From: Phoronis australis
Lineage: Eukaryota > Phoronida > Phoronidae
NCBI GenBank assembly: GCA_002633005.1
Contig: NMRA01000381.1
Coordinates: 309,057 to 361,228, forward strand
Direction of reading: 5' to 3'
Length of the DNA: 52,172 nt
Positions 39,601 to 51,239 of this stretch are shown piece after piece; the stretch's first letter is position 1, and every line of letters starts with the position of its first letter. The position numbers were made by a program, and so were the translations under genes. The notes under the pieces are model-generated. The model was given only the letters and a program-made list of their open reading frames with translations, was not told where the DNA came from and searched no databases.

Positions 39601-42600
39601 AAACCAGCACACCTGTGTCTAAGAATAGATTTCATGCTGGGCAGAAACTAATGATTTGTTGGATTTGCCCTCCAGGCCATATTTGCAGACAAAGGTCTTC
39701 AGGTTCACTACTCTTAGGAAACATTTGTTATGTAACTGGGGGAAGTCAAACTTGTGCATAACTACCAAGCACCCTAAGCAGTCATTCAAGGTGACATGTT
39801 TTGGATTTTCTAATGACAAAAGATTACAGAAAACTTCAAACAATGACTGGGAAGTGACAATCAACCAAGTGATTATCATTCCCATAGAAAGTCTTATTGT
39901 AGAGCTTACATATGCACTGAAATTGCTGGGCAATGTTATATGACAGGCAGACCAGTGAGAAAGGGCCCCCGCCCTTGTCTAAGTGTTTGGAATGGATAGA
40001 TGCATTAATATTAAACAAGTGGTCTTTGGAATGGGCACATATGCTGCCTAGCCCTAGACTAAAATCATAATCTTAATAATACGCCTGTGGTACCCTATTG
40101 ATAATATCCTGGGGTGCGCCAAGTGTTTTCATACAGACTTCAGTATTAATTTTATTTTGGTCAAAATGTTTATTAATGATTAGTTAGACTACTGCGTTTC
40201 GTTTTGAACAGAAATTGTTGGCCTGTGTTTGGTGTTCTAGTTTGGGCCAGAATGAGTCTTTAGTGCTTTGTTGCAAGCTGCATTTTGATTGTAATGATTA
40301 ATGATCTGAGCACCCTTAAATAAGAGTTTATACAGCGGCTGTCTCTCTTGGGTGGCCCGAGTTTTATTCTAAATGGGTTCGATGGGATGGCCACAATTAA
40401 AACAAGAAGGGAAATTTTTTAAAAGTTGCTTGAAATAATGGCCAATTTCTTATCATTGTCATCTGGTCAGCCGTGGCTCAAATAGACAGGCCATCAATCA
40501 TTTCAGAAATAAGACATTTGCTAGGCAAAAAGTGCTTTCTTAGTGGGGTTAGAGGTTTACTAAATGTAAGGTACTATGACCAGCATGTCTCTAAAGTTGC
40601 TGAATGAACTTTCTTGTATTCAAATCGTACTCTGACAGCTGGAATTCACATGATTTGCTCTGATGTGAGATAATGAAAGTCCCTTCATTTGAGGACAAAG
40701 GGTATTATGGACTTATGGCAAATCATGTATTTGGTCCAAAATTACTTTGCCCTGAATTTTCCCAATTCTTCCAATGATACTGGGGACAACTGACGACCCC
40801 ATACCCCTGAATACTGCAGATGAAAAAGATTCATCATTTCTAGTGATTACAGTGGTGGTATTTTCATATTCAGATTTTAATTTTGATTGCATGCTTCGTT
40901 TGGGGAAACAATAGCCTAGGGGTTTGGCAACATAATTCATAAAATCATTTCTTGATCCAAAACATATGACCAGTAGTACATGTATGGTTAACTGTGACTT
41001 GTGGTCTGGGGGTCTATGTTTGTGCCTGGTTGAAAAAAATCTTTGCGCAGTTGGTGTATTCTTGTACACTCATATAGCCTAGATGTAGTTTATATACCAG
41101 AATCATGATTAACAAAATTATAAGCAGTGTCAAGTAGCCTACCATACAACATAGAAGAAGTACACACAATACATATTGTAAACAAGAGAAGTGGCATGTA
41201 GACAGGGTGTTGGGCCAGGTGTGTCCACTGTAAGTCATTAAGGAAGATTAGTAGCAAAGCAGGAAGGAGTGAATAGATTACTAGCAGCAGGATTATCTAG
41301 ACAAAATGAGGCTACAGATAAGTGATTCCATAGAGCTGGAGACTGGGGCCCAGATAAGTGACTCCATGGAGTTGGAGACTGGGGCACAGATAAGTGATTC
41401 CATAGAGCTGGAGACGGAGAACAATGGAAGCCTTGCGGCTAATGAATATCATCTGTCTACTAGAGTAGAGTAACTTAGAGCAAGAAACTGCAACAAGTGA
41501 GCTAGTACTTTAAGCAATCTCAGCAAACGCTGCAAGATGGTTTGGACACAATTTACATTGTTTTCATGTTTCTGTTTCCTGCTGTTACCAAGGTGCATTA
41601 CACACTGATTAAATTTTTACAAGAAGCATTTGCCAAGTTTCCTGTTGTTAACTGATATCTGAAGTCCAGAAGACACGTAGACCTTGTTACCAGCAGTAAT
41701 GTTTGCTCCTAAATGCTGCTTTGTTGAACAATTTAGTCTTGAACCTCTTGGATTCCACATGATTCGAGACTAATTGATTTCAAGCAGTTTGTTTTAGGTC
41801 AAATAACTCCTGTGTGTCTGTCCCAGGTAATTATCACGAGCAAGTTGTTTTATTACAAGGGTAATCTTTATATTGGAGGTGTTCAAAGAGATATCGATCT
41901 ATTAGAAAACAGAGCTTATTTTTCTTAGTTTCCTAGATTTTAGTTTGTCAAGTGATCTATGTGATTGTTCTAGCTCAGTTACACATAAATGCTTGACACT
42001 ACATTGGTTCTTAGTGTCACTGGCTCTTATTGTCACTGGCTCTTATTGTCACTGGCTCTTATTGTCATTTACACCCAGAGCAGATACATGGTAACACATT
42101 GCAATGTAATCCTCAAGTGGAAAATTAATTTGTTGTGTTTGTTGACAATATTAAACATTTACAAATTTGTATTCTACTATTGGTATATCAAGCAGTGATA
42201 AAGCAAATTTTTGTTTAAATTTAAGCTTTTTAACAACATAACCAGCTTTAGAGAAATAGAAACATAAATTTGGTTATTGTTTGTGTGTGAAGTTGAACGG
42301 AACTTATTGTAATAAATGAACTGACTTTTTAAAGTGTGAAGTACTTGAGCATAGAGTATATGGGAGCACTGTGTGTTATGTCCATTTAACAGTTAAAAGA
42401 GAGGTTTAAACTGTTGATCAGAACCATTCATTGCATACAACATTGTAACTGATGATGTGCTGATTAAATCCAAACTGTTGGGATATTGCAAACATCTTGC
42501 ATCTAAGTGTTACAAGCCTTGAGCCACACAGTGGTCATGTGATATGATCATGAGTGCACATTTCACTCTGCAAGCAGTCCAAATGGTGCTGCACAGCTGA

Positions 42601-45600
42601 TCTGGGTGAATAATTGCAAATTAATGTCAGTCAGTGTCAGTGATATACTGTTCATTTTATTCCTTTGCTTGTGTTAATGAGCATTTCCTAAGTATAGCTG
42701 TGTGGGCTGTTGCACAAGCCAGCTCTTGTAGTATGATTGATCCATTCCATTTTCATGCGGAAAATATCCATTTGAAGGCCTTTCCCATTAGCTGTGAAGC
42801 ATCGGTGTTGCTGAAGCTTCGATACTGCCAAAGCTTTGGTTAATGAGAATACTTAACTTCGATCTTGAATCGAAGTCAACAGTGCGAGTTAACTCCTAAG
42901 AGGTGAATTTAACAGCAAATCGTCGACTCTTCGCGACTATGAGAACACTGAACTTTGCTGGCGTTGAAGTTATCGGCAGGGGTCACTGCCTGTACTTGCC
43001 AACAGCGGGCCATAACTAGTAACTAATTGTTCATATTTTGTTCTAATAATTATTGTTGTGGGAGTATAAGCGTTCCTTTTCAATTTCTCTGTGTATTTCA
43101 TGAATTCTTTACATCAAAAAGTCACTGAACATGAAGGGTACACAAAACGAGTTCCAGCCATGTCATAAGACCTTTGTTTGGATCAACTGTTAGCTTGCTC
43201 AAGAGTTGATTTTTGCTTATGTCCTTTTCTAATATATCGTTACCATTCCAACTTGGCAACCGGCAACCGTTGGGCTGCGTTGTGAGGTTTATGTTCTAGG
43301 TTTCCATTTGGGCAGAGGGAGAGAGCTCTTTGCTATTTTTGATGGCAAGCACTAATAAAACCATTAAGGTATATGATTTATGGTCATATTAGCACCACCT
43401 TGTGATATTTTCACTGAACTATAATTCCAAAGGTGATGAGAACACTAACGCGGTTAACAACAGTTAACATCGAAACTTCAATAGTAGCAAAGTTAACCGC
43501 ATGGGAAAGGGCCTTCAATCATTGCAGCTGAACCCCACATTTTGTTCAGCATTTTTGTGTAGCTCATTGCGAGCAAATTGAAGAGACTTTTCGGTGTGGA
43601 GACCACAAAACAGTTGATGAATTTTCTACATTAGTTGCTTACAAGGTACTGGATATTGAGAACCAGTTTGATGATCGTGATGCGTTGGAGAAAACTGGTT
43701 CTCAAAATGCTGGATAGTGTAAGTCACTGTTACTGTCCTGTTAATATAAGACTGTTTGTATTTCTTTGTTCTAATGCCACATGTGCTACCTATTGTATGG
43801 TCCAATTAACACCAATGAACGGTTGTTTCTTGTTTTAAGTGTTCTCCTATATACCAACTAACTGCACTCAGCTTGAAAATTTTTTCCTAAGCGTTTTTGA
43901 ACCAAGATCATCATTCTTTGTTCTTGTTTTATTGCTCCTAACAACTTATTATTGTTAACACATTTCCACACTCATCAAGCTGTGCCAGGAACTGAAACTA
44001 ACAAACATGTTATATGTTTATATATTCTTCTTACTTTGTTGTTATGGTTTTGGATAGCTAAGCTGCAGGGATAATATCGATTCCATAGAATGATGCAATT
44101 TGTCCATTTCATTCTGCTGCAGTTATGATGCAATCCAGCTGCAGCTCTGGGTGAAGCAATTATACCTGCTATACCTGGTATAGCTCATTGGGTGAAGTAA
44201 ATAGCTGAGGTCAACTCCCAGGGGTTAACTGCACCTGGGCTATGGTGGCCAGCCAATCAGGAGACTTTACATTATTTCTTCAGCCTGTTGTTGACCATTT
44301 ACCATGCACCTATCAGCTGATTTTCTTTGTTGGTATGTCATTTGGGCTTGTGGAAGATCATTGTGGCTTTTGGCTTAGACCAGCCTAGGCTTGCCTTTAT
44401 CTCTCAGCTTGGCTAGCTTCTTAGCAGTCATGGTCATGTATGAAAGGAGGTCTGAGGTACTGTAAATCTTATCATCAAATGTTGTATGGTGAAATCATAG
44501 CTTATACCTTGGTTGTACAATGAGGCCTAATTCTGTCCAGTTTGTTGTGCAAAGATTTTGCAAACACTCAAACTAATATCAGCTGTTTAATTAATTTTCA
44601 TTGTTCAGACAATCATTCATAAAACCAGTCTCACGTCACCTTGGTCACACATTCAGTTTGTTTTCAGAACTTCAAAAATTTGGCTTGCGTTTTGTATATA
44701 TAGGATCTTGCAAGACTTACTGAGTTATCACCATGATATACAAGGTGGGATCACACTAACTGTACATGCAAGATTCTTGTATCTATGTCACATCGCAGGT
44801 GCTAACAATCAGTTAAGTGACATAGACAGTGACCACTGTCTCTAGTGGTCACTGTTTAAGTGACATTGCTTTTTAAAGTGTTTGTTCTATTGTTCACTCC
44901 ATATAGCAAATGGATGATAAAACTTAAAACAAGCAGGGCAAGGTTTTCTTCAATCTCCATTCTGGCTGAAATTATTTCAGTTTTCCGTTAGGAATTTTTT
45001 TTAAAACTCCTAATTCAGTCTTGAAAACTATGCCATATGTCGTGTGCCTGGCATATTTTTTGTATGTTTCGTGCATATACCATTTGATAAACTCAATTAT
45101 TAGTTAAATATTTTTAATGATTTTGATTCTTATCGATTGCACATCGATCACTTCCAAAACTGGCACGTATTGGTATTGTCAAGGACAGAAATGTGTTGGA
45201 TATTTTTTAATGTTTTATGCTTTGCATTATTTTTTGTTCTTCATGGTCCATGTTCAGTACCCTCCCCCCTTTAGCTTGCTAAAAACGAAAACTGAATAAT
45301 TGAATTGAGTTCTTTTACTTTCATAAATTAGTCTCATGACATCTCTTATCGTAATCTAATTCTATTTCCATTACGGACTCAAATCACAAGACAATTTATA
45401 AACATGCCATTAGCAGTTATCGGTTAACTCTTAAACATTTTGTTGAGTCGCTGATGACTTCAATGTTCTTGTTGCTTATGGAAATAGAAGAAATGTTATG
45501 AGAGCAATTACACGGCTTCACTTTTATGAGTGGAAAGGTGTCTGTGGGAATCTTTACTTGATGGGAAAATTCCTCCTCCCCCCATCACCACCTATTCCAC

Positions 45601-48600
45601 TCACGCCCCTCTTGAGAGGAACTTTTTAATCATTGCGGGGTAATTTTGGGGTTCGATAGGGGTGATTTCACACTATTTTTAATTATTTTAATAGAGGAAT
45701 GTTGCCGATATTCAGCCTCAGAATCGATGCATCAAGGGCCGTTGTAAAAAGTCTACACTAGTTCAGTTTTCGTTTTTAGCTTGCCAAAAAGGCAAAATGT
45801 GACTTTAGGTTTCGTACTTAATGACTTAGTGGATGCGTAAGGGATTGGCATGGGCACAACCTTACTATAATCACTAAGTTTGAATAACCATAGTTGGACA
45901 GCATTATTTGCAAAACAACAAGGTTTATGGAAGCTTTGCCAAGCTTGGTCGAATTTTAACTTACAAGTCATGGCAAAAAGTTATTTTTATTTGACTGCAA
46001 GTTGCTTCGAGCAAATCTTAATGATGACGTGCAGGTTTGTTTGACACGTGACAGCTACTGGGACTACTTTTTCATTTAATGTTGCGTTTCGGTGCTGTTT
46101 AGCTGTCAATGATGAATTCCTAATCAAACTGCATTGGGGCTTGGAAACAGTATGCTCATCCGATCTTGAATTGTTTCTGAACGAAGCAGCAACTGAAGAC
46201 ACAGGCAATGCGTACATGTGCCAGTTCCATATTCACAATTTTTGGATTGGCCATCCCCTAAAAATGCTGAGTCACTGATAGTTTCTATGTCTTTGTTGGT
46301 ATAGAATCCCATCACCGTAAGGAATATCATGACACTGATTTTATGGGCGAAATACATCAGTTCTTCTATAGAATGTTGTTTTTACACCTCGCTTTATGCA
46401 TTATTTAAAAAGTGGGTAGGCTTATCAGTACAGAGGCATGCCTGCTTATTTATTAGGGACCTGCAGTCATAACTGAATTGAAATAACCATGTAAGTGGCA
46501 TCTGCCTTCACCAACCCCACATAAACCACTCACCAGTCATTTACCTTAGCACACCAAGACTGTGAATGAGTGTAGTTTTATCCTTCTTTCATAAAGAGAG
46601 AACTGATTTTAACACGTGATGGGTTGACAGCCTTAAGATATATCCTCTCCTCTCTAACTCAGGAATTTTAGTTTGTAACAAAGGTCTCATCTGCTGAATT
46701 ACCGACTTTTTACTTTGGCAAAATCATTCCACCTGACCGCAATATCTGACATTCATTTTCGCCCACCCACCACCAGTTTCTGAATCAATGATAAATTCAA
46801 TTTATGTGCATGTTCAAAGACAATAAAATCCGACTGGTATTTTTACTTGTGTGTTTCTTATTGTTGGATTTAGGATTTTTTATGAATGTATTTATGGCAG
46901 ACATACTCTAGCAGTCATTGTTTTGCTGTGTTGTTTCATTTCGTAGTAAAAATTTTAAAGTGTTAAAAACCAACAACCAATTAATTGACCGGTACCTACT
47001 GTAGTGGAGACAAAGCAACAATAAATGATCACATTCCCAACAAAGGTATTGATATGTCTAGAACAAGTTGTCATGATTGATTGATCAGTTGTTTCTGATA
47101 GAAACATGGTGTTCATAAGCACTCTAAAGAAATGGCTCTTCACTGCTCCTGTGGTCTGTTGATGTATTATTAATTGTTGACTTGATTTTAGGCACAGTCC
47201 CTGTTTGTGGATGCTTTCCTGCACCGAAATCGTGTGGATCATGTGACCCAGCTCATAGGTTATCACCCGCAGTACTTGGACTGCTTCCTGAGAACACAGC
47301 ACTATCTAATGCAGGGAGACGGGCCACTGACATTTGAATACAGGCATTATATAGCTCTTATGGTAAGTGCAATCACATAGCTCATTTGTTAATCTGTATT
47401 TTTGGTACTTGCAATTAATTTTATATAGTCTGGCTTTAGTCTTGGTTGATTGTAAAATTAAGATTGGTTGTAAAAAAAAAACTGCTCTTTGTCCTCTTCA
47501 TTTATGCTGAGGTTATTGTGTATTTGGAATTGTCTTCAGGGCTCGACGCTATTAAAATCGCCAGGTCGCATTTTGCGACCTAGTCAGAATCCCAGGTCGC
47601 ATTTCCAAAATCCAGCTCGCATTCATAAATGCCAGGTCGCAAAATTTTCCCGCAATTTTTACGCGCCAAAATTGATTTTGGATCATCGAGAAAATGTTTA
47701 GATTATGCTCTTCCCGGAAGCGTTAAATACTCACAAATTTCAGTTCCCAAAACTGACTTCGTTCATGCAGGTACGGCGTTACTGTTCTACACGACCGCCA
47801 TTGAAAGTCTCTAGAGCGCAAGTCAAGTTCCCGACGTGAAAGTTGAATTAGTGCTTTCTAACTGACACGTGCATTCGTGTAGCTAAGTTTGCGATTTGAA
47901 AAAGGGAGAAAATGCCCGTTGAAAAAGTATCCGGGGTTTTGCTAGGTCTGACCTGCTACTGGCTGGCATCAAAGTCGTTAAAGATTCGAACTAACTCCGA
48001 GGGCAAATTCCCTCCGCTTTTTGTTCGCAGCCCACATTTTGCAACTTAACTCATGTTTGAAAAACGTCTGTCGAAAAAAAACATGAAACGATGCTTTAAC
48101 CGAATAAACAATTCAGTGCAAATTTCACAACAAAAATGTACGTAGTACTTATGCTGTTTACGTACTCAACAATTAGTTTTCCATGAAGTGAATAGCCTCC
48201 AAATAATTCCCGACTCCCTCCGTGCGAGTTTCCATCTGGTAATGGCAAGTTTGCTCAATACCTTCCAGGTATGGGGAAAATAGGTCAGTCACAAAACGAC
48301 ACGCATGTCACTAGTGTTAACTTTCTTTCGGTGGTATAAAACAAAGCCGGGATTTGGTTTTTACATATTGAGAAAAGACGTTTTTTGAAAACGGAATTTG
48401 TTGTGTAAAGTGAGAGTGACGTACCATATAGGCTGTGAGTCAATTTTAAACCACGTGCGGTCGTTTGTAGTGCGATATGATGGGCGCTAGCCTAAACTGC
48501 GGGCGCTTAATGGGAAATTCTCAAAAGTTGAGGGGGAACGCTTAGTAGGTCAGTGAGCGCTTATTGTGAAACACTTCAAAGGTAGGGAGTAGGCTTGTGC

Positions 48601-51150
48601 GTTAGCATAGTCGTTAACCTGAGTGTTTGCGGTAATAAGATATTAAAAGACTACAATGAAACGTCATAATAATGCGATTTTGNCGATTGTCTTGCCGGGA
48701 CCGCTTGCACGCTAACAACGGGACCGACCAGTGCCGCAGTGCGATATCAGGGATATTGTCGTGGATATTTGGTAAAGGTAATGAGGACATCTTAAGCGAA
48801 AAACAAACGTATTTGTCCACAAAGTTTGATAAGTTGATCGCTTAAGATTTAATAGAAACACCACTGTTTTGTGAGGTTTTATCACGTGTTATGTGGCCCG
48901 AAACTTTCTTCGACAAATCCGGAAATTTGCATAAGTGGCCGAAAATGTTAGCCAATGAAACGCACCAATGATCGATTCTGCATATCCCATGGTCACGCGA
49001 CTTGCTAACAAGTCATCGGGAGGGCTGTTCTCAGTTAGTGGTCTTTTGAACTTGGATTTGGCAACAACCAAGTAATGGTCGGATTAACAATAGCTGCTTT
49101 ATATTTGCCAGGTATCTGCCGAGAAGTGTAAAAACTCAGCTCGCATTCGTTGGAAATTCCAGGTCGCATTTTGCGACTTTATACGAGCTGACAAAAATCT
49201 CAGCTCGCATTTCCAAATTTCAGGTCGCAAATGCGACCTGCAGCTCGTTATGTCGAGCCCTGGTCTTGATGAGATTTGGGATCCCAAGAATTTATGGGCA
49301 TTAAGCTTAGGTTAACACCAGTTGAGGAGTTCTAACTTAACTAACAAACAAATGGAACTCAAGTTTATTGAGAGAGTAAAATTTTATCCAGCATTAACAA
49401 TAGGTGTCATAACAAAGAGAGCGCGACTATCATAAGAGTGCTTCTGGTGGATTGGCATAAGACATGCTTTATCATAAGAGTGCTTCTGGTGGATTGGCAT
49501 AAGACATGCTTGTTATTTCTTTTCAGGCTGCAGGGCGCCATCAATGTTCCTACACAATACACATGCTGCAAAATGACTTTTTGCTCCACTCTGGTGATCC
49601 CAAGTGGCTGAGGGGACTGCAACATATTCCACAGAAACTGCAGGATCTTTATGAAGTCAATAAACTCTTGGCTCACAGGCCCTGGCTAGTGAATAGGTCA
49701 CACATACAGGTAAAGTATGGTCTCAAATGCTGATGGCTAGATCATGCTGGACCTTTTTCTTGTGGAATTAATGACTGTTGGGTTTGTAGTTATTTTATGC
49801 TGCATTTAACAGTGGTTCTTTTTTCACAAAAGCTACGGAATTCATTGTTATCGCTGACAAATGTTGTGTCTCATATATGATAAAAGCAAAGTCTGTGTGA
49901 CTTAAATATGTAAGAAGCACCAAAAAAAGCTCTTACAATTGAGACTTCCTGTGACATTTTGAAATTGTGACAAATGGTGACTTGCCAGTAAACTTGATTC
50001 CATCCTCTGTGGCACATAACGTTGCCTTATAATTACACTTAGTTTCTTTTCTCATCTTATTTAGCGAATTTTACATTATTTATCCAAAACTGTTTTGCAG
50101 TAATTACAAGTGTCCACTTTTCTTAAAATTTCTTATTTGTTTTTTGTGACATGGGGGTCTTTTGCATTCAGAGAGTAGCTCAAGACTTCAGGAAATTAGC
50201 ATAACACCTGCTAAACTTGAGTGCAGTCATTACTGGTTTGGTTAGAGTTATTATTAGCCTGCCTTCCATCGTAAAAACAGTTTTTGATCTGGAACACTTA
50301 CCATTATGAAATTGGTCTCAATTTGTCCTGTCGTCAATCGAAGCTTTTTGCAAACCAAGAAATCACTTATCTAAATAAGAAACAAGGACCAACATTAAGT
50401 AGTCCAAGTCAAATGCTCACTTCTTGGATGGAATGTGAGTTTATAACTGCTTTGACTGAAAATTGGTCCAAAAACTGTGCAGGATAACATCTGAACTGAT
50501 TCATCTTTTCCCTGCAGAAACTAACCAAAGGAAAGGACAACTGGTCCTTGTCTGAACTGATGCATGCTCTGACAATTCTGGCCCACTTCCATGCCTTGTC
50601 CAGCTTTGTCTTTGGCTGTGGAATAAATCCAGAACTTGACGAAGACGGGGGTCACACTTTCCGTCCGCCATCTTTGACTACAGACAACAATAATGACTCC
50701 AAAGAAGTTTCCTGTTCGCCTGCCAGTGTAAGTTGATTATCCTAATTTCATTATTGACTAATCTATCAATTGTTACTCTAGTCATATTGAAAGTAATGTT
50801 TTAGACAATGTGTAGACATATTATCTCGAATTATGCTGCTGTTCTAGTGCAAAAATAGCCCCTTCAGTGTTAAAACATTCATCGTTCAAATTTCACTGCC
50901 TAAGTAAAAGACATGTTGACGGTGTGCTCCTTGTTTAGATCATTTTAAGGCAGCACTAGTCCGTGGTAAATTTAATGTAATAGCTGATGAATAATGCCAG
51001 TGGTTGTTGTATTACAGTATGATGGTGCTAAGGGTATTGAATATCTGATGAACAAAATGCGGGAGCTTGAGGAAGAGGGAACTGAAGAGGAATACTCGCA
51101 AGAGGAACTGGTCATGCGCTTTGAAAATGTGGGCGTGCAGTGTGTAGAGT
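27296..51150 (+). CDS. Sestrin (seven exons, 3' end outside window)
   Basis: Exons 27296-27625, 36296-36361, 38026-38073, 47192-47362, 49527-49709, 50518-50727, 51018-51150. All are AG/GT with consistent phases, giving 380 codons. Sestrins are stress- and leucine-responsive regulators that restrain TORC1 through GATOR2. Their N-terminal half is an AhpD-like helical domain. Visible signatures are [52 protein letters not shown] and [11 protein letters not shown]-type [23 protein letters not shown] and [13 protein letters not shown]. The leucine-binding C-terminal domain is beyond base 52172. ATG at 27296 is chosen because family-like sequence starts just after it. The frame stays open 155 codons upstream (see findings). 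The enzyme-site histidine is changed (see findings). Confidence 0.95.
28112..29795 (-). mobile_element. Nested TIR element, copy 2 (inverted relative to copy 1)
   Basis: Left end GGATATACCCAGG with CTCGCCAACTGGGCGAG; right end AAGTATATCCCTGCC. Inner unit about 28274-29318 with CGTATTCGCCCTAATAAGCG and its complement. Full-length match, reversed, to 1385-3072. Confidence 0.75.
29796..32328. other. Sestrin intron 1, nothing firmly recognised
   Basis: An unbroken frame at 29941-30118 (+) codes a coding-like peptide with [19 protein letters not shown], not recognised. The remainder shows no gene or repeat that I can name. Confidence 0.4.
32329..33940 (-). mobile_element. Inner TIR element, copy 3, with an internal insert
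   Basis: Starts CGTATTCACCCTAATAAGC and ends GCTTATTAATGCGAATACG. Only the inner unit is present, without the outer termini of copies 1 and 2. About 0.65 kb between roughly 32890 and 33535, including a G-rich patch at 33044-33066, has no counterpart in copy 2 and looks inserted. Confidence 0.75.
34457..34930. mobile_element. hAT-like short-TIR element
   Basis: Left end CAGGGCTTGGAATTTTCCGC, right end ATTCCAAGCTATA. Subterminal TTCCGCTTTTTT and AATTTCCGCG copies recur at both ends. No transposase. The right terminus is decayed, so the class is inferred. Confidence 0.55.
34931..36295. other. Sestrin intron 1, nothing recognised
   Basis: Some short degenerate repeats (GTGTCAATTTGCT and its near complement around 34960-35280) suggest a further decayed element. 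No coding similarity was seen. Confidence 0.35.
36296..36361 (+). CDS. Sestrin exon 2
   Basis: Twenty-two codons, [20 protein letters not shown] then SE. GPS-FIP is a sestrin hallmark. Acceptor TTCGTAG, donor GTAAGA. Confidence 0.95.
36842..36930. repeat. Tandem repeat, 21-bp unit, four copies
   Basis: The unit GTGAACTGCCCAGTCTATTT repeats with single changes in a sestrin intron. The period is a multiple of three, so it produces a repetitive open frame that should not be read as a gene. Confidence 0.9.
38026..38073 (+). CDS. Sestrin exon 3 (48 bases)
   Basis: Codes [16 protein letters not shown] between TTTTCAG and GTAAGT. Phase 0 both sides, so skipping would keep the frame. It is less conserved than its neighbours, but it is flanked by strong splice sites and joins them cleanly. 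Confidence 0.8.
38329..38842. mobile_element. MITE-like element with perfect 16-bp TIRs
   Basis: AGGTTATCTCAAACCT at 38329-38344 and its exact complement at 38827-38842. The interior is non-coding. No clear target duplication is seen. Confidence 0.65.
40480..40860 (-). pseudogene. Probable decayed actin pseudogene
   Basis: On the minus strand, 40859-40724 reads [20 protein letters not shown] then GKIQGKV, resembling the actin N-terminal region (AGFAGDDAP, VFPSIVGRP, QGV). At 40558 the frame reads KPLTPLRKH, like actin APLNPKANR. The spacing of 166 bases is close to the 171 expected. Stops and frameshifts intervene, with none of actin's introns evident, which suggests an old retrocopy. Further similarity towards 39950 is too weak to annotate. 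Confidence 0.4.
41315..41422. repeat. Tandem repeat, 36-bp unit, three copies
   Basis: CAGATAAGTGATTCCATAGA followed by GCTGGAGACTGGGGC, three times with few changes, in a sestrin intron. Confidence 0.9.
42010..42070. repeat. Tandem repeat, 16-bp unit, about four copies
   Basis: ATTGTCACTGGCTCTT repeats head to tail in a sestrin intron. Confidence 0.9.
42772..43518. mobile_element. MITE-like element with TTGAAGGCC termini
   Basis: Left end TTGAAGGCCTTTCCCAT, right end ATGGGAAAGGGCCTTCAA. Subterminal GTTAAC and CTTCGAT motifs recur in both orientations. The roughly 747-base interior is non-coding. Confidence 0.6.
43519..47191. other. Sestrin intron 3, remainder
   Basis: Apart from the palindrome at 44827, I recognise nothing. 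The open frame at 46048-46278 (+) has no known similarity. Confidence 0.4.
44827..44854. repeat. 28-bp palindrome
   Basis: CAGTGACCAC and GTGGTCACTG flank TGTCTCTA. It is related to the palindrome at 24905-24954. AAGTGACAT also flanks both sides. Confidence 0.8.
47192..47362 (+). CDS. Sestrin exon 4
   Basis: Codes [20 protein letters not shown], then [20 protein letters not shown] and YRHYIALM. It contains the conserved YL--FLRTQ-YL helix that precedes the active-site segment. Confidence 0.97.
47537..49262. mobile_element. hAT-like non-autonomous element (1.73 kb)
   Basis: Termini CAGGGCTCGAC and GTCGAGCCCTG. Both ends carry arrays of CAGGTCGCATTT and CAGCTCGCATT in opposite orientation, a subterminal arrangement typical of transposase binding. 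GTCTT directly flanks both sides (47532-47536, 49263-49267), possibly a short or eroded target duplication. No transposase frame. It inserted in the sestrin intron before exon 5. Confidence 0.8.
49429..49511. repeat. Perfect 42-bp tandem duplication
   Basis: ATCATAAGAGTGCTTCTGGT with following GGATTGGCATAAGACATGCT occurs twice, ending about 15 bases before the acceptor of sestrin exon 5. It therefore lies where a branch point would be expected. Confidence 0.9.
49527..49709 (+). CDS. Sestrin exon 5 (AhpD-like active-site segment)
   Basis: Codes [20 protein letters not shown], then [19 protein letters not shown] and [17 protein letters not shown]. The catalytic-type Cys and Tyr of RHQCSY are kept. 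The His expected seven residues after the Cys is Leu. Confidence 0.97.
50518..50727 (+). CDS. Sestrin exon 6
   Basis: Codes [20 protein letters not shown] then [20 protein letters not shown], ending in a Ser/Asn-rich acidic linker. The end at 50727 uses donor GTAAGT. Confidence 0.95.
51018..51150 (+). CDS. Sestrin exon 7 (last in window)
   Basis: Codes [20 protein letters not shown] and an acidic stretch ending [12 protein letters not shown] plus one base of the next codon, then GTAAGT. Sestrins have a comparable acidic linker before the C-terminal domain. Confidence 0.88.
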
Positions 51151-51239
51151 GTAAGTTGGCTCATTACACATCTTCATGTTGGCAGCTTTAACGTTACATA
51201 GAAAAATGTCCAAGTTTGGCTAGTTTCAGAAGTTCCTAT

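Noticed and set aside
39279-40018. Several overlapping frames on both strands suggesting a retroelement
   Set aside because: No reverse transcriptase, integrase or protease motif seen; only the adjacent actin-like blocks could be named.
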